Positions 48,333 through 59,000 of a stretch of DNA of 64,000 bases are shown in pieces. How positions within the stretch are numbered: the first letter of the stretch is position 1; every line of letters begins with the position of its first letter. The notes under the pieces were generated by a model. That model made no database searches, was not told where the DNA came from, and saw nothing but the letters and a program-made list of their open reading frames with translations. Position numbers and translations under genes: made by a program. This stretch comes from Flavobacteriales bacterium (GTDB lineage Bacteria > Bacteroidota > Bacteroidia > Flavobacteriales_F > PHOS-HE28). Location: positions 3,162,001 to 3,226,000 of the forward strand of contig CP064979.1 in the NCBI GenBank assembly GCA_016699575.1. Direction: 5' to 3'.

Positions 48333-50308
48333 CGGCCAACCAGCACGCGCCCGCTGCGCTGCGCGTTGTCAGTGGCAACAACGATCGTATAAACGCCCGG
48401 CGCCAGTGGCGCATCCACTGTGGTGCGTTCAGCCACGGTCGGGGCCGTCCACACGCAACGTCCTTGTGCGTCGTACAGCATCATGCGCGGAGCGTGGCAC
48501 AGCAGATCGGCCGGAACGAACACCGTGAACGGACCATCGCTCGGCACTGGCACCACACGCAGCGGGGTTGTTCCTTCTTCCGTCGGCGCCAAGCCCACCG
48601 CACCTTCCACATCGGCACACGCGCTTTGCAGCACCCGCTTCGGTGCGATCTCTTCCACCCAAGCCACCACGGCCAGGTCGTCCATCTCCTCCACGAAGGT
48701 GCCCGACATGTCTGCGGTGAAGGGGTAGGAGAGCGTTTGCCCGGCGCTGAGCGGCCCGATGAGCTGGCCGCCGGAGGTGGGCAGTATCGTCATCATCACC
48801 TGGTGGAATTCCGTTTCGCCGTTGGTGCTGGCGTTGCCGGTGGTGAGGCGCTCAACCACCGCGGTGAGCAAGCGGATGTCGGTGGAAGGCTGATCGGCCA
48901 CCACATGCAGTTGCACGGTGCCCGACACCTGCGTGCCTGTGAACACAGGGTCCACCACCTCCATGCTGATGAACGCGGGCAAGGCCTGGTAGTTCTGCAC
49001 GTCCCCGGGTTCCAGGAACTGCGTGCCCTCTTCGTGGGCGTCGATGCGCAGGTCAGGTATGCCGCCCACGCCGTAGTGCGAGGAGCGTGCGCTGGCGGCG
49101 GGGATGTAATACGGATCACCGGGGTTGGGCCACGACATCTGGTACTTGATGAGGCAGTAGTGGTCCACGGCCGGAAGGATCAGCGTGTCGAGCTTCGCGT
49201 TGCTGCCCACGCACGGGCCGCAGGTGCTGCTCGTGAACATTTCGATGAGCGTGTTCCTGACCACGAAAGTGTCGAGCACGGCAATGGTGAAGTGCACCGT
49301 GTCGTTGGCGGGCCATTGGTCGGCCGTGCCGTTGGGCGCGTTGCACCAGAGATCGATGGTGTGCGTGCCCGCGGTGGTGGAACTGAACAACTGCGGGTGT
49401 TCCAGTACACCCACGGCACCCGTTGGCAATGGTGCGAAGAGCAAGGCGTTGGCACTTTGCACTGCTCCGCCGTCAACGCGGTAGTGCATCATGATGTCGC
49501 TGATCGTTTGCGAACCGAGGTTCCGGACTTCGGCGCGCAGGGCCACCGGGCTGCCGATCTGGGCAAAGCGGACCGTGGCGTCCTGTTCGGTGAACGCATC
49601 CAGCGTGTGCGCGGCGCCGGGTTTGATCACGTAGTAGGCATTGTCAGCGAAATCGACGTCGTAAGCCGCGCCACACACGCTGGCCACATTGGGCGATGAA
49701 GGCACCTGATAGGCCTCGGTACTGTTCACCTGCACGCCCACGGTAAGGCTGGTTTGGCTGGGCGGATAGCCGGTCTTCTGGTCTGCGATGTAGATGTGCC
49801 CAGTGGTTTCCTCGAAGACAATGGACCATTGCGTGAAGGCCACGCCATCGCTGCTGGCGAAGCACCACGTGGCCCAGAACTGCCGGTAGGGCGCAATGCC
49901 GAACGTCTTGGTATAGAGCCCGCTGCCGCCGTTGTTGAAGTACAGGCCCCACACGCACACCGAGTTGGGCGGCACCAATGGGCTGGGCAAGGCGAAGTTG
50001 GTTTCGGTGGGTTGGGTCAACGGGTTCGATGTGAAGGAGAGCACACCGGCCTGGTTGGCCACGAAACTGCTGTAGGCCGCTCCGTTGAACCACACCGGGA
50101 AGGGTAGGGCGATGGGCGGTGTAAAGGCGTCGGTGGCATTGGCGTCCAGGTGCTGTACCCAACCGCTGTCGATCATATAAAGGCTGATCTCGGCGTCGAT
50201 GTTCAGTTCGCGCGGGTTCTCGCCAGCGTCGAGCACCGGCACAATGTGAAACTGGGCGGCAGCGTGCAGGGCAGCAGCGGCAAGGAACATTGTGAAGGGC
50301 GTGCGCAT
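48329..50308 (-). CDS. Omp28-like secreted protein with T9SS sorting domain
   Basis: 659 residues with signal peptide (FTMFLAAAALHAAAQ). The first 270 residues contain the beta-rich cargo region with YSSFVANQAGVLSFTSN and a CARDB-like module (ALRAEVRNLGSQTISDIMM). From about 330 an Omp28-type thioredoxin-like domain follows with the CxxC-type motif EMFTSSTCGPCVGSNAKLD. The tail (VVPVPSDGPFTVFVPADLL ... LAPGVYTIVVATDN ... GRVLVGR) is a T9SS type A domain. The CGPC motif suggests a redox role at the surface. It ends overlapping the thioesterase gene by 4 bases. Confidence 0.85.
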   Translation of the reverse strand: MRTPFTMFLAAAALHAAAQFHIVPVLDAGENPRELNIDAEISLYMIDSGWVQHLDANATDAFTPPIALPFPVWFNGAAYSSFVANQAGVLSFTSNPLTQPTETNFALPSPLVPPNSVCVWGLYFNNGGSGLYTKTFGIAPYRQFWATWCFASSDGVAFTQWSIVFEETTGHIYIADQKTGYPPSQTSLTVGVQVNSTEAYQVPSSPNVASVCGAAYDVDFADNAYYVIKPGAAHTLDAFTEQDATVRFAQIGSPVALRAEVRNLGSQTISDIMMHYRVDGGAVQSANALLFAPLPTGAVGVLEHPQLFSSTTAGTHTIDLWCNAPNGTADQWPANDTVHFTIAVLDTFVVRNTLIEMFTSSTCGPCVGSNAKLDTLILPAVDHYCLIKYQMSWPNPGDPYYIPAASARSSHYGVGGIPDLRIDAHEEGTQFLEPGDVQNYQALPAFISMEVVDPVFTGTQVSGTVQLHVVADQPSTDIRLLTAVVERLTTGNASTNGETEFHQVMMTILPTSGGQLIGPLSAGQTLSYPFTADMSGTFVEEMDDLAVVAWVEEIAPKRVLQSACADVEGAVGLAPTEEGTTPLRVVPVPSDGPFTVFVPADLLCHAPRMMLYDAQGRCVWTAPTVAERTTVDAPLAPGVYTIVVATDNAQRSGRVLVGR

Positions 50309-50504
50309 GGGACAGGGGTTTCCGTGGAGATGACGAAGATGGGCGCGCGGGGTTGTCGTTCCGTGCCCGCCCTTCCGCGCCGCGCCGGGTTATCGATCCG
50401 CACGCGCAGCACCAACGTTCGGCCCCCAGTTGGCATTCGGGCGCCGCGCCCGGCGTGAGCGGACCCGGAAGGGCTCAGCCGCCGGGGTAAAGTCTGTGCC
50501 CGCA

Positions 50505-50512
50505 TACATTCG
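50505..50512 (+). promoter_or_regulatory. -7 box for the acyl-CoA dehydrogenase (TACATTCG)
   Basis: TACATTCG on the plus strand, 65 bases before the preferred ATG at 50577; the same motif precedes several minus-strand genes. Confidence 0.4.
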
Positions 50513-50576
50513 CGCACCCTGCACTACGCAGGTGCCATCCATGCCTACCATGCACGATACAGCCACCGCCACCGGA

Positions 50577-51719
50577 ATGAGCTTCGAACTGACCGAAGAA
50601 CAAAAGGCCGTCAGGGATGCCGCCCGCGATTTCGCCCAGAACGTACTGAAGCCCGGTGTCATCGAGCGTGATCGCGAGCAGAAGTTCCCCGCTGCGGAGA
50701 TCAAGCAGCTCGGCGAACTGGGTTTCCTCGGTATGATGGTGAGCCCGAAGTACGGCGGTGGCGGGATGGACACCGTGAGCTACGTGCTTGCCATGGAGGA
50801 GATCAGCAAGATCGACGCGAGCTGCTCGGTGGTGATGAGCGTGAACAACAGCCTCGTGTGCTGGGGACTGGAACAGTTCGCCAACGAAGAACAGAAGCTG
50901 AAGTACTTGGTCCCATTGGCCAAGGGCGAGAAGATCGGTGCGTTCTGCCTCAGCGAACCCGAAGCCGGTAGCGACGCTACCAGTCAACGGACCACGGCCA
51001 TCGACATGGGCGATCATTATCTGCTCAACGGCACCAAGAACTGGATCACCAATGGTGGCACGGCAAGCACCTATCTGGTGATGGCCCAAACCGATGTGGC
51101 CAAGGGGCACAAAGGCATCAATTGCTTGATCGTGGAGAAAGGCATGCCCGGTTTCACCGTCGGGGCCAAGGAAGACAAGCTGGGCATCCGCGGCAGCGAC
51201 ACCCACACCCTCATGTTCCAGGACGTGAAGGTCCCCAAGGCCAACCGCATCGGCGGGGACGGCTTCGGTTTCAAGTTCGCCATGAAAACCTTGGCTGGCG
51301 GGCGCATCGGCATCGCTTCGCAAGCGCTGGGCATTGCAAGTGGCGCCATGGAACTGGCCCTCGCATACAGCAAGGAGCGCAAAGCGTTCGGCAAGACGAT
51401 CAGCGAGCACCAGGCCATCCAGTTCAAGTTGGCCGATATGGCCACCGAGATCGAGGCCGCGCGTTTATTGTGCCTCAAGGCCGCGTGGCTGAAAGACCAG
51501 CACCTCAATTACGACCAAGCCAGCAGCATGGCCAAGCTCTTCGCCAGCGAAGTGGCCATGCGCCACACCGTGGAAGCGGTGCAGATCCACGGTGGCTATG
51601 GCTACGTGAAGGAATACCACGTGGAGCGCTTGATGCGCGATGCCAAGATCACGCAGATCTACGAGGGCACGAGCGAAGTGCAACGCATCGTGATCGGCCG
51701 GAGCGTTTTGAGCGCCTAG
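50577..51719 (+). CDS. Acyl-CoA dehydrogenase (short-chain type)
   Basis: 380 residues, the usual size. It starts MSFELTEEQKAVRDAARDF. ACAD signature 1 is GAFCLSEPEAGSDATS and the FAD region is NWITNGGTASTYLVM. The C-terminus has VEAVQIHGGYGYVKEYHVER, and IYEGTSEVQRIVIGR contains the catalytic Glu of short-chain/butyryl-CoA dehydrogenases. It oxidises short acyl-CoA esters with ETF as acceptor. An in-frame ATG at 50541 would add 12 residues. Single gene; the end overlaps murF by 4 bases. Confidence 0.93.
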   Translation: MSFELTEEQKAVRDAARDFAQNVLKPGVIERDREQKFPAAEIKQLGELGFLGMMVSPKYGGGGMDTVSYVLAMEEISKIDASCSVVMSVNNSLVCWGLEQFANEEQKLKYLVPLAKGEKIGAFCLSEPEAGSDATSQRTTAIDMGDHYLLNGTKNWITNGGTASTYLVMAQTDVAKGHKGINCLIVEKGMPGFTVGAKEDKLGIRGSDTHTLMFQDVKVPKANRIGGDGFGFKFAMKTLAGGRIGIASQALGIASGAMELALAYSKERKAFGKTISEHQAIQFKLADMATEIEAARLLCLKAAWLKDQHLNYDQASSMAKLFASEVAMRHTVEAVQIHGGYGYVKEYHVERLMRDAKITQIYEGTSEVQRIVIGRSVLSA

Positions 51720-53017
51720 AAGGCCGGAACGAGTGTTTCCAGTTTGACGCCTCGTGAGCCCTTCACGAGAATGAGATGGTTCTCCACTGGCGCGGCCGTG
51801 GCATGGGCCAGTGCTTCGGTTGCGTTCGCGAAGCGCAAATGGACCCTGCCCGGGCCCGTTCTGCCGAACTCCGGCCCCACGAGCCAGGCTTTGAGCTGCA
51901 GTTCCGTGAGCAGGGCAACGATGCCATTGTGCTCGTCCGCGCTTTCGGCCCCTAATTCGAGCATGTCGCCCAGCACCACGAGTTTCGGGCGGTCGCTTGG
52001 CAGTGCTGCGAAGTTCCGCAGCGCGGCCTGCATGCTGCTCGGGTTGGCGTTGTAGGCGTCAAGCACCAAGTGATTGCTGCCCGTGTCCTTGAACTGGCTG
52101 CGGTTGTTGCTCGGCGTGTACTCCGCCAGGGCGCCGGCGATCACCTCATCCGGTACCCCGAAATGCTGCCCGATGCACACGGCAGCCAATAAGTTCGGCA
52201 CGTTGTAGTTCCCGATCAACTGCGTTGGCACATCGTAGTGGCCGTGTTCGTTCCGCACGTCGAAGCTGAAGCTCACGAACGCACCTGCGCCACCGCTGTC
52301 CCGGCCGGTAGTGTTGTTGCCATCTTGCGTGCCATAAGTGATGCGGGCAATGCCTGCGCTCTTCGCCATCAACAGTTCATCGTCGCCGTGGACGAACAAC
52401 GTGCCGCCATGGCCCTTGATCCACGCGTACATCTCGGTTTTCGTTCGTACCACCCCATCGTACCCGCCGAATCCCTCCAGGTGTGCCTTGCCGATGTTGG
52501 TGATCATACCGTGCGAGGGCTCGGCGATGGCCATCAGTTCCGCGATGTCACCGGGCTTGTTCGCGCCCATCTCAACGATGGCGAAGCGGTGCTCGGCCGA
52601 CATGCGCAACAGGGTAAGTGGCACCCCGATGTGGTTGTTCAAGTTGCCCGAGGTGGCCAGCGCAGGGGCGTAAGCGCCCAGGACGGCATGCACCAGTTCC
52701 TTGGTCGTTGTCTTCCCGTTCGATCCCGTTATTGCGATAACCGGTATGCTGAACGTGCGGCGATGGTGGCGGGCAAGCTCCTGGAGCGCCGAAAGAACAT
52801 CGCTGACCAAAATGAACCGATCATCAGTGGCCACCTGCAGGTCATCCACAACGGCGTAACGACAGCCGCCCTGCAATGCCGCGGCGGCCATCGTGTTGGC
52901 ATCGAAGTTGGGGCCCTTCAAAGCGAAGAACAGCCCGCCTTGGACCAATTGTCGTGTGTCCGTGCACGCGCCGGAGCACTCCAGGAAATGCTTGTGAAGA
53001 TCGTTGGTGGTGATCAT
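51716..53017 (-). CDS. murF: UDP-N-acetylmuramoyl-tripeptide--D-Ala-D-Ala ligase
   Basis: 433 residues. It joins D-Ala-D-Ala to the UDP-MurNAc-tripeptide. The N-terminal substrate domain contains TDTRQLVQGGLFFALKG. The ATP loop is ITGSNGKTTTKELVHAVL, followed by SGNLNNHIGVPLTLL and IVEMGANKPGDIAEL. The C-terminal domain has VLDAYNANPSSMQAAL. I start at MITTNDLHKHF; the frame continues 9 codons upstream into a terminator hairpin. murF next to gldJ is a conserved arrangement in gliding Bacteroidota. Confidence 0.95.
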   Translation of the reverse strand: MITTNDLHKHFLECSGACTDTRQLVQGGLFFALKGPNFDANTMAAAALQGGCRYAVVDDLQVATDDRFILVSDVLSALQELARHHRRTFSIPVIAITGSNGKTTTKELVHAVLGAYAPALATSGNLNNHIGVPLTLLRMSAEHRFAIVEMGANKPGDIAELMAIAEPSHGMITNIGKAHLEGFGGYDGVVRTKTEMYAWIKGHGGTLFVHGDDELLMAKSAGIARITYGTQDGNNTTGRDSGGAGAFVSFSFDVRNEHGHYDVPTQLIGNYNVPNLLAAVCIGQHFGVPDEVIAGALAEYTPSNNRSQFKDTGSNHLVLDAYNANPSSMQAALRNFAALPSDRPKLVVLGDMLELGAESADEHNGIVALLTELQLKAWLVGPEFGRTGPGRVHLRFANATEALAHATAAPVENHLILVKGSRGVKLETLVPAF

Positions 53018-53029
53018 GCCGCGAAAGAA

Positions 53030-53061
53030 GAAGCCCCTCGGCAAATTGCGCGAGGGGCTTC
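53030..53061 (-). terminator. Intrinsic terminator after gldJ
   Basis: The minus-strand hairpin AGCCCCTCG...CGAGGGGCT is followed by TCTTCTTTC, in the 68 bases between the gldJ stop and the murF start. Confidence 0.75.
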
Positions 53062-53085
53062 CATACCGGTGCTGACGATCTCCGG

Positions 53086-54840
53086 TTACTTCTGCAACTT
53101 GCTGCGACGCTTATCGTCACCCAAGCCCGTCGGGCTGCCCACGCGTGTCATGGCGCAACGGAACCCGATGGTACAGGTGCTCTGCCGCTCATCGAGGTAG
53201 CGCCGCGTGCCTGGATTCGCGTAATAAATGCGGTCCGCCCAGCTTGCTCCCTTGTAAACCCGGGCACGGTCGTTGACCAGGGTGGTCTTGCCCCAATCGT
53301 ACATGGCATTGCCTTCGAAGGACGGGTCTTCGTAGAAAATGCTGCTTTCCACATCACCATCGGTGAAGTCGATGTTGTCGGATTGCCGGTAATTGCGACG
53401 GTCAATGTTCTCCTCAACCGTCACATTGCGCATGCGGACATCCCCGGGCTGGTCGCTCTGGTAGTCGCTTATCGCGCTCAGCAATTTCGGGCAGATCTCG
53501 AGGTCCTTACCCTTGATCAGGTCCACCATGTCCTGCACGCGTTGCATTGCTGCGTCGCTCTTACGGGTGTTGTTGAATTCGATGGCCTGCTCAACCATGG
53601 TCAGCAGCTCATCGATGAGCTGGCCTTCTTCCGGGGTCGCCCGGCCGCTCATTTCACGCTGGAACTCGGTGAGGTGGTACTTGATGCCATCCACATCGTA
53701 AACAACGATGTCGTGCTTTTCCTGAATGGCGCCATCGCTGTTCAGGACCTTGGTCTTGAAGACATTTCCTCGGAACGGACGGAAGTCGTCCTTGTCCTCA
53801 GGGCTCAGCGGACGGTACACGTCCATTACCCATTCGCTCACGTTGCCTGCCATGTTGTACAGGCCGTAGTCGTTCGGCCAGTAGCTGAACACCGGTGTAG
53901 TAATGTCACCATTGTCGTTCAGGCTGCCGGCCACGCCCATGTAATCACCACGGCCCCGCATGAAGTTGCCGCGGAAATCGCCGTAGAACGCCCCGCCTTT
54001 CTTGCGGCTGTCGTAGCGGACCCAGTGGCCGTTCCATGGATAGATCCGGCGTTCAACCTGTCGCTCGTCCACGGTATTGCCGATCAGTCCGTATGCGGCG
54101 TATTCCCACTCGGCTTCGGTCGGCAACCGATAACGTGGGAGCAGGATGCCGTCCTCCATGCGCACGTTACGGAAATCGCGGTTGGGGTTGATGTCCTGCA
54201 TGCCCTCCACACGCTTGCCGCTTTCGTATTGGGCCGCCAAATAGGCGTCCGTGGTGAAGTGGTCTTCGTTGATCTGGTTCGGGTTGTCTTCGAACAGGCC
54301 CTCGCGGATGAGGATCAGCTCGTTCACGCGATCCGTTCGCCAAGCGCAATAGTCGTTCGCCTGCAACCAATTAACGCCCACCACAGGGTAGTCGCGGTAG
54401 GCGGGATGACGCAGGTAGTACTCCACGTAGGGGTCGTTGAAGGCGAGTTTGCTCCGCCATACGAGCGAATCGGGCAGGGCCTTCTTATAGATCTCCGGAT
54501 AGTCGGTGCCGAACACGCGGTCGGTCCAGTAGAGGTATTCCAGCCAGTAGAAGTTCGTTACCTCCACCTCGTCGATGTAGAACGAAGAAACCGTTACCGT
54601 GCGCGGGATGTTGTCCCAATCGTGGGTGAGTTCATCGGTTACCCGGCCCATCGTGAACTGACCGCCTTCGATCAGCACCAAGCCCGGACCATTCTCCTGC
54701 TCTTCGAACGGCGCCTTCTCAAAGCCGCCGTTCTTGCTGTCGTTGTAGTTCCAACCGGTGGCGCCGCTTTTCTCGAAGTTGCAGCTGGCCAGCAGCGCGG
54801 CCGATCCGCCGAGCGCTGCGAGTTGAAGGAGGTACTTCAT
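53086..54840 (-). CDS. gldJ: Gliding motility lipoprotein GldJ
   Basis: 584 residues. A lipoprotein signal (LGGSAALLASCNF, Cys at residue 20) is followed by an FGE-sulfatase/formylglycine-generating-like fold: LVLIEGGQFTMGRVTDE, VVGVNWLQANDYCAWRTD, YRLPTEAEWEYAAYGLIG, YNMAGNVSEWVMDVYRPL and, after an insertion of about 200 residues, RVYKGASWADRIYY ... IGFRCAMTR. GldJ is an outer-membrane lipoprotein of the gliding machinery and stabilises other Gld proteins and T9SS function. The neighbours (murF, PorP/SprF-like, porU, porV) fit the conserved locus. Confidence 0.92.
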   Translation of the reverse strand: MKYLLQLAALGGSAALLASCNFEKSGATGWNYNDSKNGGFEKAPFEEQENGPGLVLIEGGQFTMGRVTDELTHDWDNIPRTVTVSSFYIDEVEVTNFYWLEYLYWTDRVFGTDYPEIYKKALPDSLVWRSKLAFNDPYVEYYLRHPAYRDYPVVGVNWLQANDYCAWRTDRVNELILIREGLFEDNPNQINEDHFTTDAYLAAQYESGKRVEGMQDINPNRDFRNVRMEDGILLPRYRLPTEAEWEYAAYGLIGNTVDERQVERRIYPWNGHWVRYDSRKKGGAFYGDFRGNFMRGRGDYMGVAGSLNDNGDITTPVFSYWPNDYGLYNMAGNVSEWVMDVYRPLSPEDKDDFRPFRGNVFKTKVLNSDGAIQEKHDIVVYDVDGIKYHLTEFQREMSGRATPEEGQLIDELLTMVEQAIEFNNTRKSDAAMQRVQDMVDLIKGKDLEICPKLLSAISDYQSDQPGDVRMRNVTVEENIDRRNYRQSDNIDFTDGDVESSIFYEDPSFEGNAMYDWGKTTLVNDRARVYKGASWADRIYYANPGTRRYLDERQSTCTIGFRCAMTRVGSPTGLGDDKRRSKLQK

Positions 54841-54864
54841 GGTCGGTCTGTTTTTCCTGGCTGA

Positions 54865-55851
54865 TCAGAACGTTGGGCAGGCCACTTGACGGAACGGACG
54901 CTTGCGGTTCTTGCACTTGAACCCGAGCTGTACGCTGATCTCGTGGCTGCCTGCTGTTGCCGTGGTCAATTTGCTGGTGGTGACGTCGTAGCTGTATCCG
55001 AACTTGAAACGCTCGGTGTGGAAACCTATGAGCACGATGAACGCGTCGCGTGCACGGTACCATACGCCTGCGGTGATCGGTCCGCGGTCCACATAAACGC
55101 CAAGGTTTATCTGTCTGAACGCTGCCTGCTGCTGGTACAGTATGTTGGGGCTGATCTTGGTGGTGGCTTCACCGATACGGCCTTTCTTCACCAACGGGAT
55201 GGACGCGCCGGCATGGGCGGTGAACTTCATGGGCAGCTTGCTCGTTCCCACGATGAGGCTCTCGTTGGGCTGGGTAAGGTGGTGGGCGGCAAAGCCCGCG
55301 AAGAAGATATCCGTGTACCCCAGGATGCCCGCGCTGAAATCAGCTCCACCGACACTACCTCCCCGAGGCACATCGTTGGTGTTGTAGATGAAGCCACGGC
55401 GCGGATCGATCATATCCCCGAACGTGAGCTTGTTCCAATCGAGTGATTTCTGGAAGTAGGTCGCCTGAGCGGCGAACTTCATACTGAACTTCCGCGAAAC
55501 AGTGAGCTGGTAGCTATAGATACCGCTCACAGTGGTGGTGTTCAGGGTGCCCTTACCGGCCTGATCATGCGTCACGAGAAAGCCAAGGCCTCCCGAAATG
55601 CTCTTGACGTGCTGGTCGTAGCTCGCACTACTGGTAACGAACGTGCCCGAGAGGGCCGGCCACTGGTTGCGGTAGTTGAGCACCACGCGTGGGCACCGGG
55701 CCGTACCCGCAAAAGCAGGATTGAGGTAAAGTGGATTGGCGTAGAACTGCGTGAATTGGGGGTCCTGTCCGAACGACTGGACCGCAACGAGTATGGCCAC
55801 GGCTGACAATAGCGCCTTCCGTAGCGGTGTCTTGATCACTATGCTCCCCAT
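54865..55851 (-). CDS. PorP/SprF-family outer-membrane protein
   Basis: 328 residues from the ATG at 55851 with signal peptide (ALLSAVAILVAVQSFGQ). The N-terminal hallmark DPQFTQFYANPLYLNPAFAG is present. Beta-barrel strands follow: RVVLNYRNQWPALSGTFVT, ITAGVWYRARDAFIVLIGF, and the end LTTATAGSHEISVQLGFK. Paralogues pair with SprB-type adhesins or the T9SS ring. A near-consensus box TATAATTG lies at 55876-55883. It precedes gldJ on the same strand, 24 bases apart. Confidence 0.9.
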   Translation of the reverse strand: MGSIVIKTPLRKALLSAVAILVAVQSFGQDPQFTQFYANPLYLNPAFAGTARCPRVVLNYRNQWPALSGTFVTSSASYDQHVKSISGGLGFLVTHDQAGKGTLNTTTVSGIYSYQLTVSRKFSMKFAAQATYFQKSLDWNKLTFGDMIDPRRGFIYNTNDVPRGGSVGGADFSAGILGYTDIFFAGFAAHHLTQPNESLIVGTSKLPMKFTAHAGASIPLVKKGRIGEATTKISPNILYQQQAAFRQINLGVYVDRGPITAGVWYRARDAFIVLIGFHTERFKFGYSYDVTTSKLTTATAGSHEISVQLGFKCKNRKRPFRQVACPTF

Positions 55852-56028
55852 GCTTCGTGCTCGATGCAAGCGCCAATTATACGGACCGTCCCGCAAGAAG
55901 TTCGCCCAGTTGGGAGCCATGGCAATATCCCGAGGGTACTCCCGTTACTGGCACGATCCACTGTAGAACGGCAAGGGCCGAAGCTAATTACTTTTCGTCC
56001 CGGCTGTTGATAACCTGTTGATGACGAT

Positions 56029-59000
56029 ATGAAGCTCTGCCACCTCACCCTGACCCTTTTGGCCGGATCGGCCATGCTCAATACGGTTTCGGCTCAACGT
56101 GCCATTGAGCGCCAACTGGAATGGACCAGTCCTGCCAACGTGCGCTCGACGGGTGTGCAAGAGCGACAGCCCGGTTTTGCCGGCGCCTTCCTTGATGCCG
56201 ACCGCGGAAACCTGCCTTACTTTTTCGAGGCTTTTGATCTGCCGACCGGGGTGGATCAAGTGACGATTGGTTTGGTTGATGCGGTCTTTGAGCCACTCCC
56301 TTCAGGTGATATGGGCCATCTAGGAGACCTTGGCTGGGTTGGAACTGCTCCAGTCGTGAGTTCGAGGGTGGCCTACCACCGGAAAGAACCGGTTGCCCAG
56401 GTGTCCGTTTACCCGTACAGGCGCAATGGAGGTACTGGGTTACTGGAACGCTTGGTCTCGTTCAAGCTGGTCCTTGAACCGGGGCGGGGCCAAGGCGCGG
56501 CAAAGGGCGGCGGACGAAGCTACCCGGACCACTCGGTCCTGCAGTCCGGTGATTGGTTCCGGTTCACCGTACTGGAAGACGGTGTTCATGAATTGACCTA
56601 CTCGCACCTGGTGGGCGATGGGGTGCTGAACGGACCGGTACCCAGCGATCAGCTCAACGTTTATGGGAACCACCTCGGCCAGCTGTCCTACCAGAACAGT
56701 CAGTTGCCGCCAACGGACCTCTTGCTCAACAATATCCAGGTCGATGATGGTGGCGATGGCCAGTTCGGACCGGGTGACCGCCTCTTGTTCTTCGCCTCCG
56801 GGGCCCAGCGATGGGACCTCCACGCCAACGGCAAGCGCTTCTACCACACGAAACATGTTTTCACCGACAGCGCGAGCTATTTCCTCGCGATCGGTGGCCC
56901 TGACGGCCCAGCGCGTGTGACGGACATCCCATTGTCCAATAATCCGGCGACGGACCTGGTAACAGCGTTCAATGACCGTCAGTTCGTCGAACGTGATCTG
57001 GTGAACTTCATCAAGAGCGGCCGGACGTGGTTCGGCGAACAGTATGATGTAGTGGACAAGTACAACTGGGTGTTCAGTGTTCCGTTCATCCGGCCCCAGG
57101 ACACGGTGATCCTTGTGGTGGACGGTGCTGCACGCACTCTGGAACCCAATGCGGGCACTTCCTACGCGAGCGACTTCAACATTACCGCAGGTGGTTTCAG
57201 CGGCAATTGGAGCGTTGACGGCTTTATGGACAACTACGCATCCAACTACGCCATACCGTTCCAACAGACCTTCAATTTCGTGCACGGCCAGAGCACGCTG
57301 CCGATCAGCGTCCAGTTCGACCCGCATGATCCCATTACCAGCTTGGGATGGATGAACTACCTGGAGTTGAACTGCCGCCGCGATCTGAAGTTCATCGGCG
57401 ACCAGTTGATGTTCCGTGATCTGGCTTCCGTCCAGCCCGGGGCCATTAGCGAGTTCTCCTTGGACCTTTCCCAGAACGTTCATCGCATTTGGGAGGTAAC
57501 GGATCCGGCACATGTGGGCAATGTCGCATATACAAGCAGCGGCGCGGTCAAGTCGTTCCGTCTCGCAACTGATGGCCTCCGCCAGTTCATAGCGTTCCGG
57601 AACGGCAACTACAAGGTGCCTGTGATCCGGGGCCGCGTGGGCAATCAGGACCTGCATTCTGCAGGCACCACCGACTTGGTGATCATCTGTCCGGACCAGT
57701 TCCTGGGCGACATACAGCCGTTGGTGGACAAGCGTGTGAACGAGGGTTTGACCGTTGTGGTGGCCACACCCCAGCAAGTCTTCAACGAGTTCAGCAGCGG
57801 TATGCGCGATGCCACCGCCATCAAGCGCTTCATGAAGATGTTGTACGACGAGGCGGCCACCGCCGAGGACATGCCGCGGTACCTGCTTTTGTTCGGCGAT
57901 GGGTCTTACAACAACTGGGCGCTTTCTGCCACGAACCAGAACCTCATACCCACTTATCAGACCAAGGACTCGTGGAACACAAGCAAGTCGTACAGCTCCG
58001 ATGACTATTTCGGTCTGCTCGACGATAGCGAAGGCGAATACACCGGTGATCTGGTCGACATCGGCATCGGTCGGATACCAGCGAGCGACCGGGAACAAGC
58101 CCGCGCCATGGTGGAGAAGGTCCTCAACTACGACCGCCTGTTGCTCACCTCAGGTGCCGATGGTGTTTGCGCCACTACGGGTGATGGAGGTGCGAACGAC
58201 TGGCGCAACTGGGTGCTCTTCGTCAGCGACGATCAGGAGGGTGCGGAAATTGAAGGCCCTGTGCACATGCAGAACAGTGAGGAGTTGGCCGGTGGGGTAG
58301 AATCGAACTACCCCGATCTGAACGTGACCAAGATCTATCTGGATGCTTATCAGCAGACATCGACCCCGGGAGGCGAGCGCTACTATGACGCTGAGGATGC
58401 TTTACGGGAGCGCGTGCAAAAAGGCCTGCTCCTCCTCAACTACATCGGTCACGGCGGCGAGGTTGGCTGGGCGCACGAACGCTTGTTGGACAATACCACC
58501 ATCCTGGGTTGGACGAACGTGGACCGGCTGCCCCTGTGGATGACCGCCACATGCGAGTTCAGCCGTTGGGACGATCCTTCGCGTACCTCGGCCGGTGAGT
58601 ACGTGCTCCTTAACCCGAATGGAGGTGGCATTGGTTTGATGACCACCACCCGCCTTGCGTACTCTGCCCAGAACCAAGCCTTGAGCCGGGATTTCTATGA
58701 GCATGTGTTCGAGACCCAGGACGAGGTTGGTCGGACAGCCCGCTTGGGTGATGTGTTCCGCCGCACCAAACGGCAGATCAGCGCTGAGCAGCCCGGACAA
58801 ACCAATCACAGGAACTTCAGCCTCCTTGGGGACCCCAGCGTGGTGTTGGCCATGCCCCGAATGAACGTGGTCACCACCTCGGTCACCGATACGAACGGGG
58901 TTGTTCTCGATACCCTGCGCGCCCTTTCCGTAGTGCGGGTTAACGGTATGGTGGTGGACGGCAACGGCCAACTTCTCAACGATTTTGATGGGGTGGTGGT

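Noticed and set aside
56440..58098. A 552-codon minus-strand frame
   Set aside because: Antisense shadow within porU, whose catalytic motifs and length confirm the plus strand.
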